This document shows positions 6,565 to 14,862 of a DNA stretch of 22,757 nucleotides, one piece after another; position 1 is the first letter of the stretch; the number at the start of each line of letters is the position of its first letter. Below the pieces are notes generated by a model. That model did no database searches and had not been told where the DNA came from. It saw nothing but the letters and a program-made list of their open reading frames with translations. A program made the translations under genes and the position numbers. Source of the stretch: Kordia sp045105435 (GTDB taxonomy: Bacteria > Bacteroidota > Bacteroidia > Flavobacteriales > Flavobacteriaceae); NCBI RefSeq assembly GCF_045105435.1, contig NZ_JBGCDL010000376.1, forward strand, positions 1-22,757, written 5' to 3'.

Positions 6565-7617
6565 TCAATCAAAAACAATAGTGTCGTATAAAAAATTGCC
6601 AATATATGCATGTGCTTTTGGGTTGATGTGTAAATCTTCATCCCAATATAATTTTTCAGTTCGGTTTTGTAGCGTAGGCGTTAAATTGTGATATTCAATT
6701 TGTTGTTTTTTAAGAAAATCGATCAAAGTTTCGGTCAACTCTGTATTGGTATTCATCGTTTCTGTGTCCAAATCAAATAGTGTTTGTATGTGCTTTTGAA
6801 ACTCTGGTTTCACTTCCAATCGAGAAGGCAATAAAGTCACAATAAGCCTAATATTTTGCTCTTTACATAGTTCTATAATCTGTAGCAAGTATTTTTCTGC
6901 GATTTTCATAGCACGTTCTTTTTCACTAGGAAACGACTCAAAATATAACATTTGTTCTATGCCTTGAATGTACGGAAATGCTTGTTGTTCGGCTGATTGA
7001 AACTTTCTGCGGAAGCGCATTTTCCAACTTTTATAAATGTTAGAAACACTTGTGCGATCGTCTTCGAACTTTACAGTTTCTCGGAAATCATTTCCTGTAA
7101 ATACATTAATTAAAAAAACGTCAGGTTCTAAGTAAGCAAACTTTTTTAAAAACCCATGATAATTGCGAAATGTATAATAACCAACGCCACCATTCATACA
7201 ATTGTAATAGGTTGTGGAATCTGCTTTATTCAATTTTTCTTCCCAAATATTAACAAAAGATTGCGTGTTGTAGCGTAAAACTCCATCCGTATGAGAATCG
7301 CCCGTAACCAACACACGCATTTCGTTAGGTTTCTTTTCTGTAGCATCATCATCATCTCTAAAACCTAAATTATTCGTACGTCTTTCGGTAGATATTTTTT
7401 GTTGCGGCGTTCCCCAATTGTCATAGATATGAATATTAGGTTTGTGTAAAAACATCGTTGTAGCATCGGGAATGAAGTATTCTGATTGCTTTTTACTTGT
7501 AAATGCAAAAAATGTTTGGATGCGATTTACTTCCATAAAATACATGATAATTGCCAAGATCAATAACAATCCGCTTAACACAAGTAAATTGATTCCAACA
7601 AGCCGTACATATTTCAT
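6565..7617 (-). CDS. Membrane-anchored SGNH/GDSL hydrolase-like protein
   Basis: A 350-residue protein. The start at 7617 (MKYVRLVGINLLVLSGLLLI) gives an N-terminal membrane anchor directly. An ATG 45 bases upstream would prepend a second hydrophobic stretch and is less likely. The SGNH blocks are present: GDSHTDG with catalytic Ser108, NGGVGYY with the block II Gly/Asn, GND for block III, and DLHIN with the Asp328/His330 pair. The enzyme probably acts in the periplasm as an esterase or O-acyl/acetyl transferase on a glycan or lipid; the substrate is unknown. It is divergent from the 2OG oxygenase gene with 111 bp between them. A second, unrelated-looking SGNH gene lies at the right end of the window. 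Confidence 0.75.
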   Translation of the reverse strand: MKYVRLVGINLLVLSGLLLILAIIMYFMEVNRIQTFFAFTSKKQSEYFIPDATTMFLHKPNIHIYDNWGTPQQKISTERRTNNLGFRDDDDATEKKPNEMRVLVTGDSHTDGVLRYNTQSFVNIWEEKLNKADSTTYYNCMNGGVGYYTFRNYHGFLKKFAYLEPDVFLINVFTGNDFRETVKFEDDRTSVSNIYKSWKMRFRRKFQSAEQQAFPYIQGIEQMLYFESFPSEKERAMKIAEKYLLQIIELCKEQNIRLIVTLLPSRLEVKPEFQKHIQTLFDLDTETMNTNTELTETLIDFLKKQQIEYHNLTPTLQNRTEKLYWDEDLHINPKAHAYIGNFLYDTIVFD

Positions 7618-7674
7618 AAAAAAGTATTTCAAACAAAGGAACAAAAAAAATATAAAAAGCAAGCAAAAATGCTA

Positions 7675-7704
7675 TTTGATACTTCAATATTTTCAGTACA
7701 TTTA
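7675..7704 (+). promoter_or_regulatory. Candidate Bacteroidota-type promoter for the 2OG oxygenase
   Basis: TTTG at 7675-7678 is followed after 18 bp by TACATTTA at 7697-7704. This approaches the Bacteroidota consensus of a -33 TTTG and a -7 TAnnTTTG. The gene starts 25 bp downstream. It was found by eye and the last base of the -7 box does not match. Confidence 0.3.
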
Positions 7705-7728
7705 GCACGAAAATAGGAAAACTCACTT

Positions 7729-8565
7729 ATGATTTTTGATTATTCAAAATGGAATGCACGCGTAACGACTGATACTGAAAATTATCAAAACGCTTCGCCG
7801 TATCCACATATTGTGGTCGATGATTTCTTGGAAACCGCTGCGGCGGAAAAGGGATTAGAGGTATTTCCGAAAATTAAAGACGCAGGTTGGATTCATTATA
7901 TTCATGTGAATGAAAAAAAACATGGATTAAATAAATTAGAGTTAATTCCTGAGTTTATTCGTGATGGAATTATCAAAGAATTGAATTCCTCCGAATTTAT
8001 TACCTACTTAGAACAACTTACAGGAATTCCAAATTTATTGCCAGATACTACGATTGAAGGCGGCGGAATTCATCAAAGTGAAAAAGGTGGTTTTTTAAAT
8101 ATTCATGCCGATTTTACGGTGCATCCACACAAAAAAACGTGGCGACGTCGTGTAAATGTCTTAGTATATTTAAACAAAAACTGGGAAACTTCGTATGGTG
8201 GTGCATTGGAACTTTGGGAAAAAGACATGTCGAAATGCGCCGCAAAAATTGATCCTATTTTTAATAGAATCGTCATTTTTAACACAGATCAGGATTCGTA
8301 TCACGGTTTTCCAGATCCAATTACGTGTCCAGAAGACGTTACTCGAAAATCGATTGCCTTGTATTACTTCACGGAAGAAAAAACGGGTTCGTTTAAACGA
8401 AGAGCAACAAATTACCGCGCTCGCCCAAATGATGGTTTTAAAGCTATTTTTATTTGGTTAGATAAAAAAATGATCGCAGTTTATACATGGATTAAAGGTA
8501 CATTCGGAATTAATGATGATTTTATTAGTAAAGTGCTGAATTTGTTTCGCAGGAAGAAGAAGTAA
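7729..8565 (+). CDS. 2OG-Fe(II) oxygenase, prolyl 4-hydroxylase-like
   Basis: A 278-residue cytosolic non-haem iron dioxygenase of the 2OG-FeII_Oxy_3 type. The iron-binding triad is visible: the HAD motif with His126 and Asp128 (NIHADF), and distal His192 in DSYHGFPDP. Arg206 (TRKSIALYYF) is the expected 2-oxoglutarate carboxylate ligand. The N-terminal SPYPHIVVDDFL segment and the central GGALELWEKD are also typical. Members hydroxylate protein prolines or small molecules and glycan-linked substrates; the substrate here is unknown. The C-terminal 50 residues form a basic helical extension ending in RRKKK. It stands alone on the plus strand, divergent from an SGNH gene and convergent with the SulP gene. 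Confidence 0.85.
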   Translation: MIFDYSKWNARVTTDTENYQNASPYPHIVVDDFLETAAAEKGLEVFPKIKDAGWIHYIHVNEKKHGLNKLELIPEFIRDGIIKELNSSEFITYLEQLTGIPNLLPDTTIEGGGIHQSEKGGFLNIHADFTVHPHKKTWRRRVNVLVYLNKNWETSYGGALELWEKDMSKCAAKIDPIFNRIVIFNTDQDSYHGFPDPITCPEDVTRKSIALYYFTEEKTGSFKRRATNYRARPNDGFKAIFIWLDKKMIAVYTWIKGTFGINDDFISKVLNLFRRKKK

Positions 8566-8637
8566 TTTAGACATACTTAGCTTAGCTATTGAGAAAAAAT
8601 AACTTGTTACTATTATTTAGGATTCTATTCCTGTATC

Positions 8638-10866
8638 CTAATCTATTACATTTAGTAGTGTGGCTAATTCTTTACCATAATCTATGAATGCAACGGTTTC
8701 ATCTGTTCTAGCTAATTTGATTTTATCAAAAATGACCAATGCTTCACCATTACTTTCTAAGTGATAAATTTGATGACTTTCAAAAAAGCGAATGATTTCA
8801 TCTGTGAAGAATGATCTAATTTCAGCTTCATTATTTCCTGAAATGAGAAATCTCTTTGAGAAATCTGGATACATTTCAAAATCAATATCTTTATAGCCTG
8901 TATATGCTCTTACGCGGTCAATTATTTTGTCAAACACACCTTCTTTCTCCATTGTAAAAACGGGTATTTTTTTTGGCAATTTTAAGACCATCAGTGTCGT
9001 GTTGAAAGTCTCCGCAGTAAAAGCTGCGCCTTCACTAAAGGTTACATCCGCAATTTCCCAAGGAATATCTAAATCTTTAAATGTTCCTTTAAGACAATTT
9101 GATTTGCGTTCGATAGGTCTAATTTCAAAGAAGTGAAATTTCTTTAGATATTTAGTATTCCAATCTACTTGACTCGCGTATTGATAATCTTTTTCATTGG
9201 CTAAATTTTGTAATCGCGTTTGCCTTGATGATAATTTGACTACTTGATTGTTTAAGGCAATTTTTAAAGCTCTATTGTAGGTTGAGGATGAAACATGGGA
9301 ATCCAATCCTTTGATGATGACTTTACCGCCCGTAGTTTTTTGCATCTTTAGATAATCTACGATGTAATCCATATAGGTTATGCCTACCAATCTTGTTTCT
9401 GATAAATCAATATTAACATCTGCTCCAGAAGGAATTTGGGACACCATTTTATCAATTTTTAAAATACCTAGAAAGTTTGCAATTCCTTTGACCTTGATTT
9501 CGTAACTGCCGTCTGGTTTCATAATCAAATTTGAACCTGAATGATATACCATTTTAAAAAATTGAGGGATGGACACTTTCGCCAATAGCATATGACTAAT
9601 CATTGCCAATAACAATCCGCCCATTAATCCAATTAATAAATTTGTATAAAGTGTTAAAATCATGGTGCCAATAAAAAATATTAATTGCTCGATTCCCTGA
9701 TTATAAATTTGTTTAAAAACAGAAGGCGAAGCTAATTTGAATCCAGCATACACGAGTAAAATTGCAAAAGCACATAGCGGTACTTGTACCATTATTGGGC
9801 TTAAAACCACAATGAAAAGCAACAATAAAAGCCCTTGATACATATTGGACCACTTTGTCTTTGCACCATTATGAATATTGACTGTACTTCGAATAATCAC
9901 AGCAATAATAGGTAAACCTCCAATCATACCAGCAACCATTGTGCTCAACCCAATACCTGTCAAATCCTTATTCAAATCTGTCTTTCGTTTATAAGGGTCA
10001 ATTTTGTCAACAGCTTTTGCAATGGCTAATGATTCAATACTTGTTATAATTAAAGTAGATACTACGATCATCCAGAATTCTATGGTATTAATTTTACCAA
10101 AATTTGGAAACATTATTGAATCCATAATATTATCAGGAATATCCAATAGTAGTTTAGGTCCTACTTCGTACATTTTTCCAAAAAATGAAAGCGTATGTTG
10201 TTCAAAGAAGTTGAAAAAATAAACGAACGGAATGGAAAGTGCAATGACCCAAATAGGCGCAGGTAAAATATGAAAAAACTTATAACTGATTTTGGAATGG
10301 AATAATAATAAAAGTAAGCCTACTAATGCAATAATTACCACAAATGGGTTTGCCTCCGGTAATAATAGGACTGCATCAGTAAGGTTTTGTATAATGCTCG
10401 GACTATCTGAATGCGTACCTAAAGCTTTATGGATTTGTTTTGCAAAAATAATAATTCCGATGGCAGCCAATATACCATGAATCACGGAAGAATGAAATAT
10501 ATTTGCCAATCGCCCCAATTTCAATAATCCTAATACGACCTGAAATGCACCAGAGACAACCACTGCCGCTAATACATAATTAAATGCTTGCCCGGAACCA
10601 TCATTCATCAATGTAATACCCAAAAGTATCACTGCAATAACTCCTTTGGCAGGACCATTGACTGATATATGACCACCTCGATAAAGAGTTGTTACAACAC
10701 CACCAATAATTGCTGAAAGGATACCTGACATCGCAGGTGCTTCAGCTGCCAAAGCAATACCTAATGAAAGCGGCAAAGCAATGAGTGAAACACTCACCGC
10801 TGCAATTAAATCACTTTTCCAATTTTCAATTAAACCTTGAACCCCTTTTTTTGGTATAGCTTCCAT
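8638..10866 (-). CDS. SulP-family inorganic anion transporter with STAS region and extra C-terminal domain
   Basis: A 742-residue inner-membrane transporter. Residues about 15-435 hold the hydrophobic core with SulP signatures: ALPLSLGIALA early, SVNGPAKGVI (68-77), and the long conserved ESLAIAKAVDKIDPYKRKTD / GGLPIIAVIIRS block (278-326). A STAS-like domain follows (about 455-525; DVNIDLSETRLVGITYMDYI). About 170 further residues then lie beyond STAS, in a soluble domain of mixed alpha/beta pattern including a PDFSKRFLISGNNEAEIRSF segment. Bacterial SulP proteins are usually 500-600 residues, so this tail is unusual. Sulfate, bicarbonate or another anion could be the substrate; no carbonic anhydrase or sulfate-assimilation gene is adjacent to decide. 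Confidence 0.9.
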   Translation of the reverse strand: MEAIPKKGVQGLIENWKSDLIAAVSVSLIALPLSLGIALAAEAPAMSGILSAIIGGVVTTLYRGGHISVNGPAKGVIAVILLGITLMNDGSGQAFNYVLAAVVVSGAFQVVLGLLKLGRLANIFHSSVIHGILAAIGIIIFAKQIHKALGTHSDSPSIIQNLTDAVLLLPEANPFVVIIALVGLLLLLFHSKISYKFFHILPAPIWVIALSIPFVYFFNFFEQHTLSFFGKMYEVGPKLLLDIPDNIMDSIMFPNFGKINTIEFWMIVVSTLIITSIESLAIAKAVDKIDPYKRKTDLNKDLTGIGLSTMVAGMIGGLPIIAVIIRSTVNIHNGAKTKWSNMYQGLLLLLFIVVLSPIMVQVPLCAFAILLVYAGFKLASPSVFKQIYNQGIEQLIFFIGTMILTLYTNLLIGLMGGLLLAMISHMLLAKVSIPQFFKMVYHSGSNLIMKPDGSYEIKVKGIANFLGILKIDKMVSQIPSGADVNIDLSETRLVGITYMDYIVDYLKMQKTTGGKVIIKGLDSHVSSSTYNRALKIALNNQVVKLSSRQTRLQNLANEKDYQYASQVDWNTKYLKKFHFFEIRPIERKSNCLKGTFKDLDIPWEIADVTFSEGAAFTAETFNTTLMVLKLPKKIPVFTMEKEGVFDKIIDRVRAYTGYKDIDFEMYPDFSKRFLISGNNEAEIRSFFTDEIIRFFESHQIYHLESNGEALVIFDKIKLARTDETVAFIDYGKELATLLNVID

Positions 10867-11211
10867 TTATTTAACGATCTGTATTTATAAAATATTTAGA
10901 TTTTGAATATAAAATATGTCAATAAATCATTTCACAATTCCTAAATCATGTGATATATGACCTAGTTTTACATTCCAGAAATTTGAATTTAAATCGATAA
11001 TTTGTATTGTAACTAAATCTATTTACTACTATAAACTTAGTCGATTTTAAAACTACAATAATCTTATTCAAACTCAAAATCATCCTATGAATTTTTAATA
11101 TTTTCATTGCCAGTTTAAGTTGTACGTATAAAAATTTCGGTAGTTTTCTTCTCAAGCAATAACGCGAGATCCAAACTCGAACCGATAAACAAGCTAAAAT
11201 ATTTAAAGCTT
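10867..11211. other. 345-bp gap without a supported gene
   Basis: This lies between the flippase stop and the SulP start, both genes on the minus strand. The short open frames here are AT-rich, lysine/isoleucine-heavy and unlike proteins. It presumably holds the end of the glycan operon transcript and the SulP promoter (a TTGACA followed 18 bp later by TAAATATT, reading on the minus strand, is a weak candidate). No convincing terminator hairpin was seen. Confidence 0.5.
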
Positions 11212-12351
11212 CTAGCTAAACTTCCAATGCAATTTATACACAAGCAACACAACCCATTGTGAGATAGCAACACTGAGCAATACACCAAAAATTTCGTAGG
11301 TTTCAATCAACAATAAAATCAAGCTAATATTTACAAAAAATGTGAAAAAACTAATGTAAATAATGGCGCGTTCTTGGTGGTTTTTCATCAATTCCATGAT
11401 ATTTAAGCTATAAAAATAACACGGCAAAGCAATAAATCCACCAACTATATAATATTCGTAGCTAAAGCCTAATTTCACTAAATATTCCATGATAAACCAA
11501 ATGGTAAATCCACCTAAAATAGTAAGTGGTATTGAAACTGCGTAAAGCTTGTATTTTATTTTTTGAACTACTTTAGCTGGTAAGCGATAGATGTGTTTTG
11601 TGAACGGAATCGTAATATAGGCTGCCAATGCTTGCAACATTAAAAATGCGGTAATTAAAAGTTGGTATTCTGCTAATTGCGATTTTTCTAAGTGAAAATC
11701 TACAGTATAAATATCTATTTTAGAAGCCAACCAACCACTTAATCCGAGAATAAAAAAAGGCAATCCAACTTTAAATTCATGGAGTGATACTTTGGCAGAA
11801 AATGATTCTTTCCAAAACTTTAGTTGTACGCTCAGTGCGATTAATTTTATGAATGTTGCAATGACATAAATTTGTAAAAAACGTTCTAAATGAAACGTTT
11901 TAAAATAAAATATGCTTCCGAAAATAATTCCAAATCCAATAATTTCGGCAATCAATTGTGTGCCAAATTTTTGATGGTAAATCACCAAAGTACTCAGCGA
12001 ATTGTATAAAAATTGCAGACAAATTAATACAATTGCCCACAATGCAATAGGTGCTGGAAAAAAGAAGAGAAAAATTGCAGAAAACGGGACTAACAAGCTT
12101 CTTGAGAGTAAATTACTGAAAAAAGCATCATACATTTTACTCGGGTTTTTGCTGTATGCGCGTAACAAATGATCGCGATTTCCCCAGCCAAAAATGAACG
12201 AGATAAAAAATACCCAAATCATCACATTAATCAAACTTGCCCATTCCGTTTTTCCGAATATTTTTACGCCAAAAACCACGATCAAAAAGTTGAACGCAGG
12301 ATTGGCAAATCCTTGAATGGTGTTGATTCCTATGGTTAACAATCTACGCAT
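11212..12351 (-). CDS. Wzx-like polysaccharide/lipid-linked oligosaccharide flippase
   Basis: A 379-residue very hydrophobic inner-membrane protein with about 10-12 predicted membrane segments separated by short basic loops. An early charged WGNRDHLLRAYSKNP loop near 56-71 is typical of Wzx/RfbX-type exporters in the MOP superfamily. These move an undecaprenyl-linked glycan from the cytoplasmic to the periplasmic face. Its start overlaps the end of the family-4 glycosyltransferase gene by 8 bp, which supports co-translation and a joint role in glycan assembly. It is the last gene of the operon. It is slightly shorter than the usual 400-480 residues but seems intact. Confidence 0.75.
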   Translation of the reverse strand: MRRLLTIGINTIQGFANPAFNFLIVVFGVKIFGKTEWASLINVMIWVFFISFIFGWGNRDHLLRAYSKNPSKMYDAFFSNLLSRSLLVPFSAIFLFFFPAPIALWAIVLICLQFLYNSLSTLVIYHQKFGTQLIAEIIGFGIIFGSIFYFKTFHLERFLQIYVIATFIKLIALSVQLKFWKESFSAKVSLHEFKVGLPFFILGLSGWLASKIDIYTVDFHLEKSQLAEYQLLITAFLMLQALAAYITIPFTKHIYRLPAKVVQKIKYKLYAVSIPLTILGGFTIWFIMEYLVKLGFSYEYYIVGGFIALPCYFYSLNIMELMKNHQERAIIYISFFTFFVNISLILLLIETYEIFGVLLSVAISQWVVLLVYKLHWKFS

Positions 12352-13393
12352 GATACAAAGATAAATAAGCGTTGATAGTTTCGGTTTCCGTACTTAATAC
12401 GACACGTTCTTTTTGTAAATTTTCTTCAGAAAGTAATTTTGAACATGCTTCAACTAAATCGGATGTACGTTCGCACACATGCCAATATTTGGCTGTTTTT
12501 GCCAATCCAACATTATATGAAACTAGCTGCATTCCCGAATACAAAGCTTCCAAAAACACAAAGCCAAACGATTCGTACATGCTTGTATGAAGTAAGATTT
12601 TTGATTCCGCCATTTTTTCCAACACAAGCGCTCGTGGTAAATGACCAAGTAACGTAATAGTGTTTTCTAATTGCAAATCTTTAATTTTTCTTTCGATTTG
12701 CGGTCTTATTTCGCCATCACCAAGAATTGCGACGTTGAGGTTTTTGTGCTTTTTCGATAAACAGGAAATGACATCGATAAAATCCTTATAATTCTTGACC
12801 ATATTTATAGAGCCAACCGCTAAAATATCTATCGTATTTTTTTGCAGTGCAGGAAATTCAGAAACATCTAAATGCCAAGGAATAATTGTAGAATTTAAAG
12901 CATAATTGTTTTGCAATGCTTTTTGATGATTCTCGGAAAGTGTCACAATTTTCACTTTAGAACCTATTAAACAATTTCCATACGAATTTTTAATAGCCGC
13001 GTCTTGTCCCATCACAGTCACAATATGATTGACACTATATTTTTTTGCAAACTTTTCTCCGATAGACGCGCATTCGCCAATCCAAAAGCTATGAATCGTA
13101 TCAATTTTTTGTGTTTTATGAATTTTTTTGAGTGCTTTTGTTGCCTTTCGCCAAGTTCGTAATTTTTTCAAACGTCTATTTTGTCCGTTTAGCGGAATCA
13201 CTTCAATGCCGTGCCAATCGTATACTTTTTCTGTAAACGGAAACTGAAACGTAATCATGGTTAGTTTTGCATTTGGCAATGCTTTTCGCATGCTTTTTAG
13301 AAATACTTGCAACGCAGGAATTGTGATAGAATCATCCTCAGTTTCCGCAAAACCGGGTGTTAAGAATACGATATGTTGATTTGTTTTGCTCAA
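12344..13393 (-). CDS. Glycosyltransferase family 4 (GT-B fold)
   Basis: A 349-residue cytosolic glycosyltransferase. The N-terminal half has IVFLTPGFAETEDDS and a DTIHSFWIGECASIGEKFAK segment. The C-terminal half shows the GT-B donor site: DILAVGSINMVKNYKDFID near 190-207, then HLPRALVLEKMAESKILLHT, and ESFGFVFLEALYSG near 269-282 with the two conserved Glu residues of the EX7E motif. The start is a TTG, because the first in-frame ATG (residue 35) would remove conserved sequence. The TTG lies 4 bp from the edge of a dispersed repeat, which may have replaced the original initiation region. It overlaps the flippase gene. Confidence 0.85.
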   Translation of the reverse strand: MSKTNQHIVFLTPGFAETEDDSITIPALQVFLKSMRKALPNAKLTMITFQFPFTEKVYDWHGIEVIPLNGQNRRLKKLRTWRKATKALKKIHKTQKIDTIHSFWIGECASIGEKFAKKYSVNHIVTVMGQDAAIKNSYGNCLIGSKVKIVTLSENHQKALQNNYALNSTIIPWHLDVSEFPALQKNTIDILAVGSINMVKNYKDFIDVISCLSKKHKNLNVAILGDGEIRPQIERKIKDLQLENTITLLGHLPRALVLEKMAESKILLHTSMYESFGFVFLEALYSGMQLVSYNVGLAKTAKYWHVCERTSDLVEACSKLLSEENLQKERVVLSTETETINAYLSLYHA

Positions 13394-13396
13394 ATT

Positions 13397-13546
13397 TTTA
13401 CTAATAGATTCCTACCTGCGCAGGAATGACATTTGTTTTCAATTGCTATTTTTATCCCGTTATTTTTTATCATTTTGGATTCTTGTCTACAGAGGAATGA
13501 TGTTTGATTTCTGCTGTCATTCCGCACTTGTTGCGGAATCTATTTC
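13397..13546. repeat. Left copy of the GIY-YIG-flanking composite repeat
   Basis: About 150 bp, direct copy of the block at 13850-14012. It begins TTTACTAATAGATTCC, contains a first palindrome (ATTCCTACC TGCGCAGGAAT, 13409-13426), a second degenerate one (GGATTCTTGTCTACAGAGGA, 13478-13496), and a third with perfect 8-bp arms (ATTCCGCA/TGCGGAAT with a 5-base loop, about 13519-13539). It then ends TCTATTT. The third palindrome encodes the last residues and stop codon of the GIY-YIG gene on the minus strand, and the other end forms the leader of the glycosyltransferase gene. Confidence 0.85.
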
Positions 13547-13846
13547 TATTGACCAATCTGAAGCTAAATCATTCCAATTTGGATTATTTTCTTCTATTAA
13601 ATTAATTTTCCATTGTCGTTTCCACTTTTTCAATCTTTTTTCTCTTTTAATAGCTTCATCAATATGTTGAAAAATTTCAAAATACATAAGTTTAGTCAAG
13701 TTGTATTTTTTTGAAAAACCATCGATCAATTTATTTTTATGCTCAAACATTCTCCTTTCTAAATTATTAGAAACACCAATGTATAATGTTCCGTTCTTTT
13801 TGTTGGAAAGGATATAAACATAATATTGGTGAATTGTTTTATGCAT
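13517..13846 (-). CDS. GIY-YIG nuclease family protein (small single-domain)
   Basis: A 109-residue protein of the small GIY-YIG endonuclease group. YYVYIL (8-13) stands for the GIY strand and YIG is at 22-24. The conserved Arg is in NNLERR (28-32), and a helix DEAIKREKRLKKWKRQWKI with the expected Glu precedes NPNW. The start is set at ATG 13846. The frame extends upstream with MSFLRRQES, but those bases belong to the flanking repeat, so the extension is an artefact. The C-terminal SATSAE and the stop codon are likewise encoded by the left repeat. It lies on the same strand as, but is unrelated in function to, the surrounding glycan genes. Members of this family are probably DNA nickases of unknown role. 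Confidence 0.85.
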   Translation of the reverse strand: MHKTIHQYYVYILSNKKNGTLYIGVSNNLERRMFEHKNKLIDGFSKKYNLTKLMYFEIFQHIDEAIKREKRLKKWKRQWKINLIEENNPNWNDLASDWSIEIDSATSAE

Positions 13847-13849
13847 AAC

Positions 13850-14012
13850 TTTACTAATAGATTCCTGCCTGCGCAGGAATGACATTTAGTTTCGATTTTT
13901 GTTCTGTATATTACAGAATCTAGTTCGTTACTATTATTGTTTTGGATTCCTGCCTACACAGGAGTAATGTTTCATTTCTGCTATCATTCCGCACTTGTTT
14001 CGGAATTTATTT
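13850..14012. repeat. Right copy of the GIY-YIG-flanking composite repeat
   Basis: About 160 bp, same order as the left copy: TTACTAATAGATTCC, a palindrome with perfect 8-bp arms and a 4-base loop (ATTCCTGCCTGCGCAGGAAT, 13861-13880), a central GGATTCCTGCCTACACAGGA (13943-13962), and CATTCCGCACTTG followed by TTTCGGAAT (near 13985-14006). It ends in TTTATTT at the TAA stop of the FkbM gene. Between modules the two copies differ by small indels and substitutions, so they are related but not recently duplicated. Confidence 0.85.
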
Positions 14013-14862
14013 AGTTACTCTTAATTTCTTGTTTCCACTCCACATTTGTAAACACCAAATCTGTTTCCTTAATCAATTCGGGTTTGTTCGCTAAATCTTC
14101 AAAAGAAATCTGCGTGCCATCACTTTTATAAATGTATGTATACGCTTTTAAATCATTATATAAATTTGCTATTTCTTTTCGAATTCGTTTTTTAAATATT
14201 GAAAACCCAAACGTATTTTCCAATCGCATACAAAGCTTATTTAAAAATACAGATGGAATGTTTTTGTGATACAGATTCTCATTCAAAAAACTATAATGAA
14301 ATGAAATATATAAAGTCGGATAGTTCACTTTTTCTAACGCTTTTCTAATGGTTGGTAAAATTCTAAATTCGGCACCTTCTACGTCCATTTTAATGAAATC
14401 TACTTTTTGAATGTTTTCGTCTTCTAAAAAATCGGCTAAAGAAATGGTCTTTAATTCCAACGAATTTTCTGTGTCGCGTTTGCGTTCTAAAATACTACTT
14501 GACGAAGCGCCATAGGTTTCACGTGCAGACAAACGAACGGTTTCTTGCGTGTCTGAAATTGCCGTTTTGTACGTTTTTATCTTATCAGCTACTGCCGGAT
14601 TCAATTCCACATTCTTGTTCAACTCGCTAAAACACACAGGATCTGGATCGAGCGCATGCACTTCTTTGGCAGTTTTTGCTGCGTATAATGTTAACACACC
14701 ACTCCACGAACCAACATCTAATACCACAGAATTTTCATTGACAAAATGATCAAAAATTGCAAACGTATGCGGTTCCCAATCAATGGAATTTATGTAGCTC
14801 CAATAGTGTTTATTTTGTCCAGGATCTACCTGAAATGTATGATTTTTAAGCTGAATTTGCAT
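14011..14862 (-). CDS. FkbM-family SAM-dependent methyltransferase
   Basis: A 283-residue cytosolic methyltransferase. SAM-binding motif I is VVLDVGSWSGVLTLYAA (46-62), followed by an acidic strand end at HALDPDPVCF. The FkbM signature is VDFIKMDVEGAEFRIL (154-169). FkbM enzymes O-methylate sugars in polysaccharides, polyketides and glycopeptidolipids, so a methylated glycan residue is a reasonable guess here. The ATG comes directly after the TAG of the GNAT gene (TAGATG), indicating coupling. The stop codon sits at the edge of the right repeat copy. Confidence 0.85.
   Translation of the reverse strand: MQIQLKNHTFQVDPGQNKHYWSYINSIDWEPHTFAIFDHFVNENSVVLDVGSWSGVLTLYAAKTAKEVHALDPDPVCFSELNKNVELNPAVADKIKTYKTAISDTQETVRLSARETYGASSSSILERKRDTENSLELKTISLADFLEDENIQKVDFIKMDVEGAEFRILPTIRKALEKVNYPTLYISFHYSFLNENLYHKNIPSVFLNKLCMRLENTFGFSIFKKRIRKEIANLYNDLKAYTYIYKSDGTQISFEDLANKPELIKETDLVFTNVEWKQEIKSN

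Noticed and set aside
8566..8637. Possible terminator between the convergent oxygenase and SulP genes
   Set aside because: Only a 5-bp AGGAT/ATCCT inverse pair with a long loop and no T-run; too weak.
10946..11155. 69-codon minus-strand open frame in the gap upstream of SulP
   Set aside because: Composition reflects AT-rich noncoding DNA; no leader or domain and no neighbour support.
13386..13670. 94-codon plus-strand open frame across the left repeat
   Set aside because: Antisense to the GIY-YIG gene and largely repeat sequence.
13847..13885. N-terminal extension MSFLRRQES... of the GIY-YIG protein
   Set aside because: It is the translation of the flanking repeat palindrome, and the conserved GIY-YIG domain begins after the internal ATG at 13846.
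13397..14012. CRISPR-like or transposon interpretation of the repeat pair
   Set aside because: There are only two long composite repeats around one gene, no regular spacers, no transposase, and no clear target-site duplication visible.
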